A DNA stretch of 44,500 nt, taken from Desulfobacteraceae bacterium. Lineage in GTDB: Bacteria > Desulfobacterota > Desulfobacteria > Desulfobacterales > SKZT01. This document shows, in pieces, positions 16,196-26,374 of this stretch; the first letter of the stretch is position 1; the number at the start of each line of letters is the position of its first letter. The position numbers and the translations under genes were made by a program. Where the stretch lies: assembly GCA_011389745.1 (NCBI GenBank), contig JAABTQ010000025.1:1-44500 (forward strand), given 5' to 3'. Below the pieces are notes generated by a model. It had not been told where the DNA came from and ran no database searches. It worked only from the letters and a program-made list of their open reading frames with translations.

Positions 16196-18616
16196 ATGAA
16201 AAAGCTGATCAAGATAATCGGAGTTGTGACGGTGGTTCTGGTTTTAGCGGTCTGCGCCCTGCTGATTGCCGCAAAGTTTCTGATCACTCCTGAAAGGGTC
16301 CGCCAGGTGGTGATTCCCATGGCTGAAGAAAGATTAAACAGGCCGGTTTCAATCGGAGATATCAACGTGCGCATTTTTTCAGGCATCGTGATCTCCGATT
16401 TCGTGATCGGGTCCAAAGATAATATAAAAGATTTCGTGTCCGCAAAAGCCATGGTATTACGCTACCGGTTCTGGCCTCTATTTCGTCTTTCAGTGATTGT
16501 TGATGAAATCAGGCTCGATTCTCCCGAAATCCGGGTGGAGAGATATGAAAATGGTGAATTCAATTTCAGTGACCTGATAGCCCAAAAAACAGACATCGAA
16601 GACATCACACATGAATCCTCCGAGGTACAGGTTGATGAAACAGACGGCGGACGGCCGATCGATCTGGTGATCAACGAGCTTTCCATATCCAATGGCATGC
16701 TCATTTTCATGGATCACATGGTGAAACAAGAGTATCAATTGACCGATCTTTCCGTAGCCGTATCCGATTTTTCCCGGGTCCGGTCTTTTCCCTTTGATCT
16801 TTCTGCGAATATAAACAACGCACCCATCGAAGTTGGCGGTACCATCAATCCTGAGACCATGTACATTACAGCCGGACTCCTCTTAAAGGACCTGGACGTG
16901 ACCGCATTCATGCCTTATGTTGCCGAGGATATTCCGGGAAAAATTTCCAGCCTGACATTGAGCGTGGACCTCAAGACGGAGGCAACCGGACAAATTGTTG
17001 ATTCTTCCGGCCGGATAACCTTAAATGATATTGACCTTCTGCTTGAGGACATGCCCGATGCCCCTATTGAAATTGCCCGGGTAACCCTTGATTATCATAT
17101 CGACATGGACCTGGATTCTGAAATACTAACTATCGGTAAGGCTGATGCGAATATCAATGGAATTTTACTTTCCGCATCCGGCAATGTTTTATCTTACCGA
17201 AAAGATCCGGTTTTGGATATAACCGCGAAAATGACGATGACTTCTCTTTCGGATCTGATTGCTTCTTTGCCGCAAAAACTGGTGGAGCCGGTGGCTGAAA
17301 TGCTCCCTGCGGGAAATATCGGCGCAAAATTTCATATCAAAGGCTCGCCGGATAATCCGGAAGATCTTATTGAAAAAGGGGAGATCACCCTTGAAAAAAT
17401 CGGTTTCACCATTAATCAACTGGTCCCGGAAATAACCGGCGATATCCGTATCGCAAAAGACACCGCCGCTTCTGATAACCTGGTGATTCACCTTGCCGGC
17501 GATCGCCTGCGCATGGATTTTACCGTAAATAACCTCATGGGTAAAATAATCAGCATCAATAACACCATCACCGCGGATAAACTCAATATCGACCGCTTGT
17601 TGGCATCCATGGATGTAGACAAGAAAGGCCCGATCCATCCGCCTGATAAGACGCCTGATAAGTCAAGGGATAAGACACCGGCTAAGCCTGAAGAACCGGG
17701 CCCGTTTGACATTCCAGCGCAGGTAAAAGGGGATGTTCGGGTTGCCGATGCGATTTTCCGCGGCATGGCAGTCACAAATTTTGACCTTCAATACCTGCTT
17801 AAAAACAATGTACTGACGGTCAATCATCTTAGAGGAAACGTCGCGGGCGGAAAGATTTCAGGAACTGCGAGAGCCGAACTCAACCGAAAGCCCATTGCCT
17901 ATACTGCGAATATATCCGTGGAAGAAACCCGCGCGGAAAATATAATGAACGCCCTGTTTCCAAGGGCTTCGAACACCGTTTTCGGTACCATGTTTTTGAA
18001 ATCCGACATCCAGGGCGAAGGCACGACCTGGGATATGATCAGACAAAAACTTACTTCCCGCAGCGATGTGAATGTCATTGACGGAAGATTGACCGGGACA
18101 GGGCTTGCCGGCGGACTTGCCGGTTTTTTAAATACCCGAAAGCTGGAAGTGCTCGAATTTGATTCATTAAAAGGAAACATGAAGCTGGAAAACGGCAATA
18201 TCAAGCTCGACAGTCGCTTTACCGGTAATGAAGTCCGGATGGCTCCCACCGGCACCATCGGGCTGGACGGCGCGTTAAACCTGTCTTTAAACATGCGACT
18301 GGCGCCTGCAATCGCCTCCCAGGTCCAAATTGGAAAGTTGTATTCTCAGATAGCGCAAACCGGCGACGGATGGACCATGGTACCCATTGGGGTGGCCGGT
18401 ACATTACAGGCACCCAGGTTTAGCCTGGACACGTCGGCTGTTTCCGATCAACTCATGGAAAGGGGCAAAGAAGAACTCAGAAAACATTTACAGGACAAGG
18501 GTTTAGAGCGGCTGACTCCGCAAGCCCCGGACAAAAACGGGAAAGAATCCGATAAGGAAGAAAAAACAACGCCTGAAAAGATCCTCGAAGATACGCTTCG
18601 GAGGTTGTTTAATTAA
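16196..18616 (+). CDS. AsmA-family envelope protein
   Basis: This 806-residue protein is anchored by one N-terminal membrane helix (IIGVVTVVLVLAVCALLIAA) and otherwise lies in the periplasm. The N-terminal block follows the AsmA pattern: LNRPVSIGDINVRIFSG, then FVSAKAMVLRYRFWPL and LDSPEIRVERYENGEFNFSDL. A Pro/Lys/Asp-rich linker (about 475-510) precedes the C-terminal AsmA-like part with RSDVNVIDGRLTGTGLAGGL and LKLDS-type beta repeats. AsmA-like proteins form long beta-grooves thought to move lipids between membranes; the cargo here is unknown. I chose the ATG at 16196, because AGGGA lies upstream and the basic pre-helix MKKLIK is typical; the frame also opens at 16163. It is a single gene. 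Confidence 0.85.
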   Translation: MKKLIKIIGVVTVVLVLAVCALLIAAKFLITPERVRQVVIPMAEERLNRPVSIGDINVRIFSGIVISDFVIGSKDNIKDFVSAKAMVLRYRFWPLFRLSVIVDEIRLDSPEIRVERYENGEFNFSDLIAQKTDIEDITHESSEVQVDETDGGRPIDLVINELSISNGMLIFMDHMVKQEYQLTDLSVAVSDFSRVRSFPFDLSANINNAPIEVGGTINPETMYITAGLLLKDLDVTAFMPYVAEDIPGKISSLTLSVDLKTEATGQIVDSSGRITLNDIDLLLEDMPDAPIEIARVTLDYHIDMDLDSEILTIGKADANINGILLSASGNVLSYRKDPVLDITAKMTMTSLSDLIASLPQKLVEPVAEMLPAGNIGAKFHIKGSPDNPEDLIEKGEITLEKIGFTINQLVPEITGDIRIAKDTAASDNLVIHLAGDRLRMDFTVNNLMGKIISINNTITADKLNIDRLLASMDVDKKGPIHPPDKTPDKSRDKTPAKPEEPGPFDIPAQVKGDVRVADAIFRGMAVTNFDLQYLLKNNVLTVNHLRGNVAGGKISGTARAELNRKPIAYTANISVEETRAENIMNALFPRASNTVFGTMFLKSDIQGEGTTWDMIRQKLTSRSDVNVIDGRLTGTGLAGGLAGFLNTRKLEVLEFDSLKGNMKLENGNIKLDSRFTGNEVRMAPTGTIGLDGALNLSLNMRLAPAIASQVQIGKLYSQIAQTGDGWTMVPIGVAGTLQAPRFSLDTSAVSDQLMERGKEELRKHLQDKGLERLTPQAPDKNGKESDKEEKTTPEKILEDTLRRLFN

Positions 18617-18700
18617 GCGTGAACCAAAACTCCCCTCGCCTTTGGGAGGGAATAAAGGAATTTTCGTTCATGCTCTAAATAAATATAGAAAAATAAACAG

Positions 18701-18758
18701 CCCGAAGGTTGCTGGAAAACAGTGGTTTTTTCCTGAGACAACGGCAGAATCCTTCGGG
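18701..18758 (+). promoter_or_regulatory. Long-range inverted repeat in the pyk leader
   Basis: CCCGAAGG at 18701-18708 and CCTTCGGG at 18751-18758 can pair around a 42-nt loop, ending about 12 nt before the AGGAGAGG ribosome site of pyk. It may fold in the mRNA leader. No known riboswitch class was recognised. Confidence 0.35.
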
Positions 18759-18784
18759 ACTTAAATCCAGGAGAGGAAAGACGC

Positions 18785-20218
18785 ATGATGCTCCCACAGC
18801 ATAAGACAAAGATCGTTTGCACCATTGGACCGGCTTCCGCGAATCGTGAAATCATGGCGGAAATGATCCGGGCCGGCATGAATGTGGCCCGTTTTAACTT
18901 TTCTCACGGCGATTTTCCGAGCCATAAAAAAATGATCGAAAATTTGCGGGAAGCGGCGATTTCTGTGGGAAGAAGTGTGACGATTATGGCGGATCTCCCA
19001 GGTCCGAAAATCCGGATCGGTGACTTATATCAGGAGCCAATTGAGTTAGAGACCGATGACTGGGTCACCTTGAGCACTGAAGACTTTGTGGGTAATACGC
19101 AGAGAATATCGGTGAGCTTTTCCCGATTACCCCATGTGGTAAAATCAGGAGACATGATTTTTCTGAACGACGGTTATATCCAGCTTAGAGTGAGCGAGGT
19201 AAAAGGCAATGAGCTGAAGTGCAAAGTAGTGGTAGGAGGCGAACTCCGATCCCGAAAAGGGCTGAATTTACCGGGAATCAATCTGGGAATCAGCGCTTTT
19301 ACGGAGGAGGATCTCCGATGTCTTAAATTTGCACTGGAAAACGGAGTGGATGCGGTCAGCCAGTCTTTTGTGGAAACGGTATCGGACATTCAGGCGGTTC
19401 GGGAAGCTGCGGAAAATCTCGGCCATAAACCTTTCATCATTGCCAAAATCGAGCGGTCAGGAGTGCTCCAACGCATTGAAGAGATCCTGGAGGTCGCGGA
19501 CGGGATTATGATCGCCCGGGGAGACCTGGGGGTGGAGATGCCTATTGAAGATATGGCGTGGATACAGAAAGAATTGATGAGAAAGGCAAATCTCGTTGGA
19601 AAACCCGTCATTACCGCAACCCAGATGCTGGAATCAATGACCGACAACCGTCGTCCCACGCGAGCCGAAGCCACTGACGTGGCCAATGCCATTTTGGACG
19701 GCACAGATTGTGTCATGCTTTCCGGAGAATCTGCAATGGGGAGATATCCCGTGGAAGCTGTGGCCATGTTAGCCAGAATCGCGGCCGCCATTGAACCCCG
19801 CAGACCTGCTATGTCAGCCCATGAAATAATCCTTCCGGCAAGAAAAGACGACGATGCGTCGTGGTTTCATGACCTCATCGCCCTTGGCGTGGAGACCACT
19901 TTGCGCCATGCATCTCCGGCGATAGTGATAGTCCCCACCCGGAGCGGCAGCACCGCCAGGACCATTGCACGTTTCAGGCTTCCGGTATGGATTACCGCTG
20001 TGAGTGCCATGGAATCGACCTGTCAAAATCTCGGTTTCTCCTATGGAGTTCACTCTTTCCATGCTCCTAAACACCCTGAGGACTGGAAGGCTTTTGCCCG
20101 TGAATGGCTCCGTGAACACAATATGGAGGGTGATCTCGTGATCCTCACGGAGGGGCCTTCTTCCAAACATCCTGAAGCCAACAACCGGATGGAAATCATA
20201 AATTTGCGCCGGAGCTGA
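18785..20218 (+). CDS. pyk: Pyruvate kinase
   Basis: This 477-residue enzyme converts phosphoenolpyruvate and ADP to pyruvate and ATP at the end of glycolysis. The motifs run in order: KTKIVCTIGPAS, the catalytic Arg in RFNFSHGD, ADLPGPKIRIG, the active-site Lys in IIAKIERSG, DGIMIARGDLGVE (metal Glu and Asp), and the family signature region TATQMLESM and RAEATDVANAILDG. The C-terminal allosteric domain has PTRSGSTARTIARFR. The length is typical. AGGAGAGG precedes two adjacent ATGs (18785, 18788), and either may be used. It is convergent with lactate dehydrogenase, 47 bp apart. Confidence 0.96.
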   Translation: MMLPQHKTKIVCTIGPASANREIMAEMIRAGMNVARFNFSHGDFPSHKKMIENLREAAISVGRSVTIMADLPGPKIRIGDLYQEPIELETDDWVTLSTEDFVGNTQRISVSFSRLPHVVKSGDMIFLNDGYIQLRVSEVKGNELKCKVVVGGELRSRKGLNLPGINLGISAFTEEDLRCLKFALENGVDAVSQSFVETVSDIQAVREAAENLGHKPFIIAKIERSGVLQRIEEILEVADGIMIARGDLGVEMPIEDMAWIQKELMRKANLVGKPVITATQMLESMTDNRRPTRAEATDVANAILDGTDCVMLSGESAMGRYPVEAVAMLARIAAAIEPRRPAMSAHEIILPARKDDDASWFHDLIALGVETTLRHASPAIVIVPTRSGSTARTIARFRLPVWITAVSAMESTCQNLGFSYGVHSFHAPKHPEDWKAFAREWLREHNMEGDLVILTEGPSSKHPEANNRMEIINLRRS

Positions 20219-20265
20219 ATTCGAAATTCTTGTGGCAGGCAAAAACAGGAAATACCTGGAATTTT

Positions 20266-21523
<1,258 letters not shown>

Positions 21524-21706
21524 ATGAATGTTCAGGATAAACCAAAAGACACCCTTGTAAGAGAATTGGCCGAGTTACGGCAACGTGTCAGACTTTTGGA
21601 AGAGAAAATATCCAAACAAAATTCTGAATGTAAACAAAATGATACTTCAAATGCGAAAAATCTGACTGAAAAAATAGTGTGGCGATTGCCGGGGTATTGG
21701 TATTAA
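21524..21706 (+). pseudogene. Short coiled-coil fragment resembling a sensor-kinase N-terminus
   Basis: A 60-codon frame begins with a good ribosome site (GGGAGGGG before the ATG). It reads DTLVRELAELRQRVRLLEEK, a charged coiled coil very like the start of the PAS kinase at 37018-38802 (LILELAELRTKLATKEK) and other deltaproteobacterial PAS kinases. The frame then ends in WRLPGYWY with no PAS or kinase domain, and nothing recognisable follows to 22112. It is most likely the stub of a deleted sensor kinase. A genuine small protein is possible. Confidence 0.45.
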
Positions 21707-22112
21707 TTTTCGCGGACTGATAATCTCCTTATTCTCATTTTCCCAGGCATTTAATCCTTTGGCACCAAAACCCATGGCCGACGAAGAATCTTTCGTTTCC
21801 TGAGGCACGTTTTTCTTTTTTTGTCACTCCGGGTCAGATCTGATCATCAGTGCCGTCTTGGGCCGGAGATTCTTCTGTCGCCAAGGCTTCAATCAACATT
21901 TCGGAAAATATTTCCCATTCAGTCATAGATCCACTGCAAGTCGCTCCTCAGAATGAAAGACAAAAGATGACTCCCGAACCTTACCCCCCGTATCCGAAAA
22001 AAAATACTTGCCTTGTTCCCAGATAATGAGTGATAATCCTTATTGAAAATCCTTGCCTCAGGGTCAAACATATTTTCTTATTAACTTTTTCACGGATAAG
22101 ATATCAATTATC
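21707..22112. other. Intergenic stretch without recognisable gene
   Basis: About 400 bp upstream of glk. I found no convincing frame, repeat or RNA. It may be debris of the kinase whose start lies at 21524, but no kinase motif could be read in any frame. Confidence 0.4.
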
Positions 22113-23126
22113 ATGCCGACTATGCCATACAAAGAAAACAACACATTCATGATGGCCGGAGATGTGGGAGGCACCAAAACCCTTATCGGCCTTTTCAGAC
22201 CAACAGCAGGTTATCCTGTGTTTGAGGATATCGGTTTTTTCTCCAACGCAGCTTATCCTGATCTTGAATCGATTGTGGAAGAATTTTTAAAAACAAAGCA
22301 GGTCCTGGTAGCAGGGGCATGCTTCGGATTAGCGGGACCGGTTGAAAATGGCAAATGCCATGCGACCAATATTCCCTGGGAGGTTTCTGAAAAAAACCTG
22401 CTGACCAAATTCTCCTGGCCCCATGTTCGCCTGATAAACGACCTGGAGGCCACGGGCACCGCAACCCGGGTTTTGAAAAACAAAGAGCTTTTTGTTCTTC
22501 AAAAAGGCGAACCGCACAAAGACGGCGTTCGGGGTTTGGTGGCTCCCGGAACCGGATTGGGCATAAGTTTGATGGTTAAGATAAAGGATGAATACGTTGC
22601 GCTTGCTTCAGAGGGCGGACATGCGGATTTTGCTCCCAATCGGGAAGAAGAGGTGGAACTGTGGCGATATATTCGAAAGTCCATGGGACATGTGAGCGCT
22701 GAGCGAATTGTTTCCGGCCCCGGGTTGATAAATATATACAGGTGGATCATTTTAAATACCCAGGCACCGCAACCGTCCTGGTTAGTAAAAAGAATGAACC
22801 AGGAAGATCCCGCTCGTGTTATTTCAGAGGTGGCTGTTGCAGGAGATGATCCGCTTTGCCGGAAAGCCCTGGAACTATTTGTTTCCGTTTTAGGGGCTGT
22901 TGCGGGCAACCTGGCCTTAATCGGGCTCACCTACGGGGGGATGTACCTCGGCGGAGGAATCGTGCCGAAGATTTTGCCATTTTTAAGTGAGAAAAATTTT
23001 CTTCATTCCTTTTCCGACAAAGGGCGTTTCCGGCACCTTTTGAAGACCATACCTGTCTACGTGATTCTAAACGATCAGGCGGCGCTTTTGGGAGCTGCGG
23101 TCCACTTGTGCAATGAGCGTTTTTAA
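22113..23126 (+). CDS. glk: Glucokinase (Glk family)
   Basis: This protein of about 337 residues phosphorylates glucose with ATP to glucose 6-phosphate. The phosphate-binding start AGDVGGTKTLIG, GLAGPVENG, IPWEVSE, catalytic Asp in RLINDLEATG, VAPGTGLGIS and SEGGHADFAP match the bacterial Glk family rather than ROK kinases (no ROK zinc Cys cluster is seen). The start is uncertain. The open frame begins at 22053; ATGs at 22113, 22122 and just before AGDVGG are possible, and none has a strong ribosome site. It is followed at 28 bp by 6-phosphofructokinase, so the pair forms an operon for entry of glucose, perhaps from glycogen, into glycolysis. Confidence 0.9.
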   Translation: MPTMPYKENNTFMMAGDVGGTKTLIGLFRPTAGYPVFEDIGFFSNAAYPDLESIVEEFLKTKQVLVAGACFGLAGPVENGKCHATNIPWEVSEKNLLTKFSWPHVRLINDLEATGTATRVLKNKELFVLQKGEPHKDGVRGLVAPGTGLGISLMVKIKDEYVALASEGGHADFAPNREEEVELWRYIRKSMGHVSAERIVSGPGLINIYRWIILNTQAPQPSWLVKRMNQEDPARVISEVAVAGDDPLCRKALELFVSVLGAVAGNLALIGLTYGGMYLGGGIVPKILPFLSEKNFLHSFSDKGRFRHLLKTIPVYVILNDQAALLGAAVHLCNERF

Positions 23127-23154
23127 TGGTATTTAAAAACAAGGAGTTAAACAC

Positions 23155-24456
23155 ATGCCGTCCAAAATAACCGAATCCGATTTCCAGGTAAAAAAACTTG
23201 GTGAAGCCCGTATTCCGTCACCTATGCAGGGTGAACGATTTGTAGACGATGAGGAAAGAATATTATATATAACCGGCTTTCGAGAGCTGCAAGCTTATAA
23301 TTCCGAAGGCAAAACAGTACCTTCTTTTGAAAAGGCCGGACCGAGGAGCGAAATATATTACGACCCTTCCAAGTTACGGTGTGGAATTATCACTTGCGGG
23401 GGCCTTTGCCCGGGAATCAACGATGTTATCCGTGCCATCGTTCAAAGCCTTTTCTACAGTTACGAAGTTCATACAGTATGGGGGTTTCGCTATGGGCTCG
23501 AAGGTTTGGCCCCGGCCTACAAACACGAGCCAATGGAGTTGAATCCTCAGGTGGTCGCTGATCTGCATCAAAAAGGCGGCTCGATTTTGGGTTCTTCCCG
23601 CGGCCCTCAGCAAATTAATGAAATTTGTGACACACTGGAAAGGATGAATATCGGGATACTTTTTGCCATCGGTGGAGACGGCACTTTGCGGGCCGCCCAG
23701 GCGGTTGTTGAGGAAGTCCGGCAACGCGGTCTCAAGATTGCTGTGGTTGCGGTCCCCAAAACCATCGATAATGACATTGCCTATATGGATCTTTCTTTCG
23801 GTTTCATGACAGCCGTTTCAGAGGCCTCACGGGTAATTTACGCGGCACACTCGGAAGCCACCGGCGCCCGCAACGGTATCGGGCTGGTCAAGCTAATGGG
23901 GCGTCATTCCGGATTCATTGCAGCGCATGCGGCTTTGGCAAACAACGACGTGAATTTCTGTTTGATTCCGGAAGTTCCCTTCTCTCTTCCAGTCTTTCTT
24001 GAAATCCTGAGGGAACGAATTCATCGTCGCGGCCATGCGGTGATCGTGGTTGCAGAGGGCGCAGGCCAGGATCTACTGGAAAACTCAGGGGGAACCGATC
24101 CTTCCGGAAATGTGCGTCTAGGAGATATCGGCCTTTTTCTCAAAGAAAAGATTACCGCGGATTTCAGTAAACACAATCTCGACCTGGTGTTGAAATATAT
24201 TGATCCGAGCTATATCATCAGGAGTCTTCCCGCAAGTACATACGATTCCGCATTTTGTCTGCTTTTGGGACATAATGCCGTTCATGCCGCCATGACCGGT
24301 CGAACGGAAATGGTAGTGGGTTTCTGGAAAAATTATTATATCCATATTCCGATTCCCCTTGCCGTATCGCACCGCAAAGAAATATCTCCCGATTCCCGGT
24401 TGTGGCGAGATGTGCTTTTGTGTATCGGTCAACCGGAAAACCTTCTCGAAAAGTAA
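23155..24456 (+). CDS. pfk: 6-phosphofructokinase (long group, Gly/Lys active-site type)
   Basis: This 433-residue enzyme phosphorylates fructose 6-phosphate at position 1. The motifs are CGGLCPGINDVIRAIV at 81-96, GFRYGLEGL, GSSRGPQ, AIGGDGTLRAAQ at 171-182, PKTIDNDIAYMDLSFGF from 201, and MGRHSGFIA. The phosphoryl-donor loop has Gly in GGDGT, which favours ATP, with Lys in PKTIDND, usual in pyrophosphate enzymes. This pair of residues is known from the longer ATP-dependent group that includes trypanosomal PFK, so ATP use is favoured but not proven. The length (about 430-460) fits that group, not the 320-residue E. coli type. AAGGAG precedes the ATG. It is co-transcribed with glk. Confidence 0.9.
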   Translation: MPSKITESDFQVKKLGEARIPSPMQGERFVDDEERILYITGFRELQAYNSEGKTVPSFEKAGPRSEIYYDPSKLRCGIITCGGLCPGINDVIRAIVQSLFYSYEVHTVWGFRYGLEGLAPAYKHEPMELNPQVVADLHQKGGSILGSSRGPQQINEICDTLERMNIGILFAIGGDGTLRAAQAVVEEVRQRGLKIAVVAVPKTIDNDIAYMDLSFGFMTAVSEASRVIYAAHSEATGARNGIGLVKLMGRHSGFIAAHAALANNDVNFCLIPEVPFSLPVFLEILRERIHRRGHAVIVVAEGAGQDLLENSGGTDPSGNVRLGDIGLFLKEKITADFSKHNLDLVLKYIDPSYIIRSLPASTYDSAFCLLLGHNAVHAAMTGRTEMVVGFWKNYYIHIPIPLAVSHRKEISPDSRLWRDVLLCIGQPENLLEK

Positions 24457-24745
24457 CCAAGGATATATAAAATGAACAGAGATCCAGTCGGAAAACGGCA
24501 ACAATATGATTCAAAAAATAATCCCTAATTGATTTAAAATTATTTTTCGGCTAAATTTATATTTCTTTGCTTATTATCTTGTAGCTTTCTAAATTTAAGG
24601 ATTATGGAGCTAAATCGGGTTATTTCCGGATTCCGGCTTTCGATCAAGAGCTGGAATCCATGGTCAATCCAAGGGGAATTAATTACCCGAATTTTTTGAC
24701 AATATACGCTATAATCATTCAACTAACTGATGATGGAGGATTTTA

Positions 24746-25606
24746 ATGGAAAATCAGGAACTTATCAGCATGCTGAACAAAGATATGGCCGAGGAGCATG
24801 CGGCCATTATCCGTTACCTGGTCCACAGCTACCTGGAAGGGGAAGATACACCGCTGGGAGCCAAATTGCTTTCACGTTGCCGGGAAGAAATGTGGCATAT
24901 GCACTGGTTAGGCATGATTATTGGAAAACTGGGGGGAGAACCTGATTTGACTCCGGCACCCTATCCCTTCGATCCAACGAATCGGGCAACAATTTTTAAA
25001 TCTTACGTTGAGTACGAAAAAAGTTTGGTTCCTCACTACAATTCGGAGGCGGAAAAAGTAGATGATCCTCATATCAAACGTGTCCTGCATCGGGAAGCCT
25101 GGGAATCGGCCATGCATGCCAAAAAATTCGAACGCATGCTAAAAAAGCTCGACAAGAAAGAGGCATCGGAAACACCGGGTGAGGATAATGAATTACCCAA
25201 TGACTATGCTGAAAAGATTCAGTCACTTGTAGAATTCAAATACAATCTGATGCTTCGGCATGTGCGCGATTCATGGGTGTTTCAGAATGAAGACCTGTTC
25301 GGATGGAAACTCATGGATTTTGCAATGACACAGATGAAACAGCTTGCCCATCTGTCCGAGCCGGTGGCCGAAAACGGGATTGCGCCACGCTTTACATTAC
25401 AACCTTTGAATCTGAGTTCAACAATCGGTAACGCGTTGTCAAAGACCCTGGAAGATGTGGAATTGTCCATAAAACGCCATCAGGCACTTAGGGAAGATGA
25501 AGAAACCCAAAAGCATGCAGGTGAGATCATCAACCTGGAATTGTCCATAGACCAGGAAAAATACCAGGCCAATGAAATAAAAGACTGGCTCCGAAAGATT
25601 CGCTAA
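24746..25606 (+). CDS. Ferritin-like protein with two helical halves
   Basis: This 286-residue soluble protein has an N-terminal half (about 1-140) that is ferritin-like with possible iron ligands: EEHAAIIRYLVHSYLEGED, CREEMWHMHWLG, EYEKSLVPHYNSEAEK and HREAWESAMHAKKFERML. The second half (about 155-286) also has helix pairs (VEFKYNLMLRHVRDSW, MDFAMTQMKQLAHLSE) but fewer obvious ligands. It resembles bacterioferritin-related proteins of deltaproteobacteria; its role in iron or oxidative stress is inference. GGAGG lies 6 nt before the ATG. The 289-bp gap after pfk holds no gene. A mobile element sits 64 bp after its stop. Confidence 0.75.
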   Translation: MENQELISMLNKDMAEEHAAIIRYLVHSYLEGEDTPLGAKLLSRCREEMWHMHWLGMIIGKLGGEPDLTPAPYPFDPTNRATIFKSYVEYEKSLVPHYNSEAEKVDDPHIKRVLHREAWESAMHAKKFERMLKKLDKKEASETPGEDNELPNDYAEKIQSLVEFKYNLMLRHVRDSWVFQNEDLFGWKLMDFAMTQMKQLAHLSEPVAENGIAPRFTLQPLNLSSTIGNALSKTLEDVELSIKRHQALREDEETQKHAGEIINLELSIDQEKYQANEIKDWLRKIR

Positions 25607-25661
25607 AAAGAATCATAACAATCTTTTTACAAAAATAGAGTGCGAAAACATATTTTCTCAA

Positions 25662-25898
25662 AAATCAAAGGAGTGTAACCTGTTTGTGTGAAATCCGATT
25701 TTTCTGTAGGTGCGAATTCATTCGCACTTAAATCCGGCACGGATTTACAGAAATTTCCTTAGAGGCCCCAGCAACTTTTTTCCTGGGGGAACGGGCATAG
25801 ACTCTATAATGGACAACGGGGTTCACATTGTGCGAATGAATTCGCACCTACAATTGAGCACAAGTCTTTTCACACAAACAGGTTACCTCAAATCAAAG
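25662..25898 (-). mobile_element. MITE-like element copy 3 (complete, inverted)
   Basis: The element spans 25671-25889 (219 bp), in opposite orientation to copies 1, 2 and 4. It is flanked by a perfect 9-bp duplication, AAATCAAAG, at 25662-25670 and 25890-25898. The inverted ends and both REP-like hairpins are intact; the right end lacks one base of the consensus. Confidence 0.92.
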
Positions 25899-26374
25899 GG
25901 TTCGTACTCCATATTTTTTAGTAAACCAGCATGATTATATCCAACCGAATTGTTCATTGAATCAGAAAATTTTGCCTCCAGGACTGGGATAATTTTTTTA
26001 TCATGAAATAACCTTACACTGGTCCTGCTCCCTTACATTTTCCGGCGGATTTTTCCCGATTCCTGTACCCAGGTTTACATGTTCAGCCATGATTAAATAC
26101 ATTGATTCGAGTATTTTTCATAAAAATATCTTATGGTAATTAAAATAAATATAAAAAATGAGTTGTGCATTTTTGCTGCGAATAAATTCGCAGCTACAGT
26201 TTATTGAATCACCTCTTCAGACAGGCGCATCAGGACACTTAAGGGATTTTGCTAAAATTTTCCGAACTTTTTGAGCGGCTTCAAAAAAAGACGTCGTGGG
26301 GGTCTTGTTGTTGAAAGATCCATGGTTTCAACCAATCATACCGCTTCTGGCCGGGTATTTTTCGGAGGCAAAAA
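25899..26374. other. Intergenic stretch upstream of glgA
   Basis: About 475 bp of AT-rich DNA with no recognisable gene. It contains the solo REP-like hairpin at 26175-26199 and should contain the glgA promoter. Confidence 0.45.
26175..26199 (-). repeat. Solo REP-like hairpin with GTAG
   Basis: GCTGCGAAT and ATTCGCAGC form a perfect 9-bp stem around AA. On the minus strand GTAG precedes it, as in REP sequences. It is related to, but distinct from, the hairpins inside the mobile elements (GTGCGAAT arms). Confidence 0.7.

Noticed and set aside
21835-21926. 30-codon minus-strand frame upstream of glk
   Set aside because: No properly spaced ribosome site and no family resemblance.
24695-24720. 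TTGACA and TATAAT upstream of the second ferritin-like gene
   Set aside because: The two boxes are only 8 bp apart, too close for a sigma-70 promoter.
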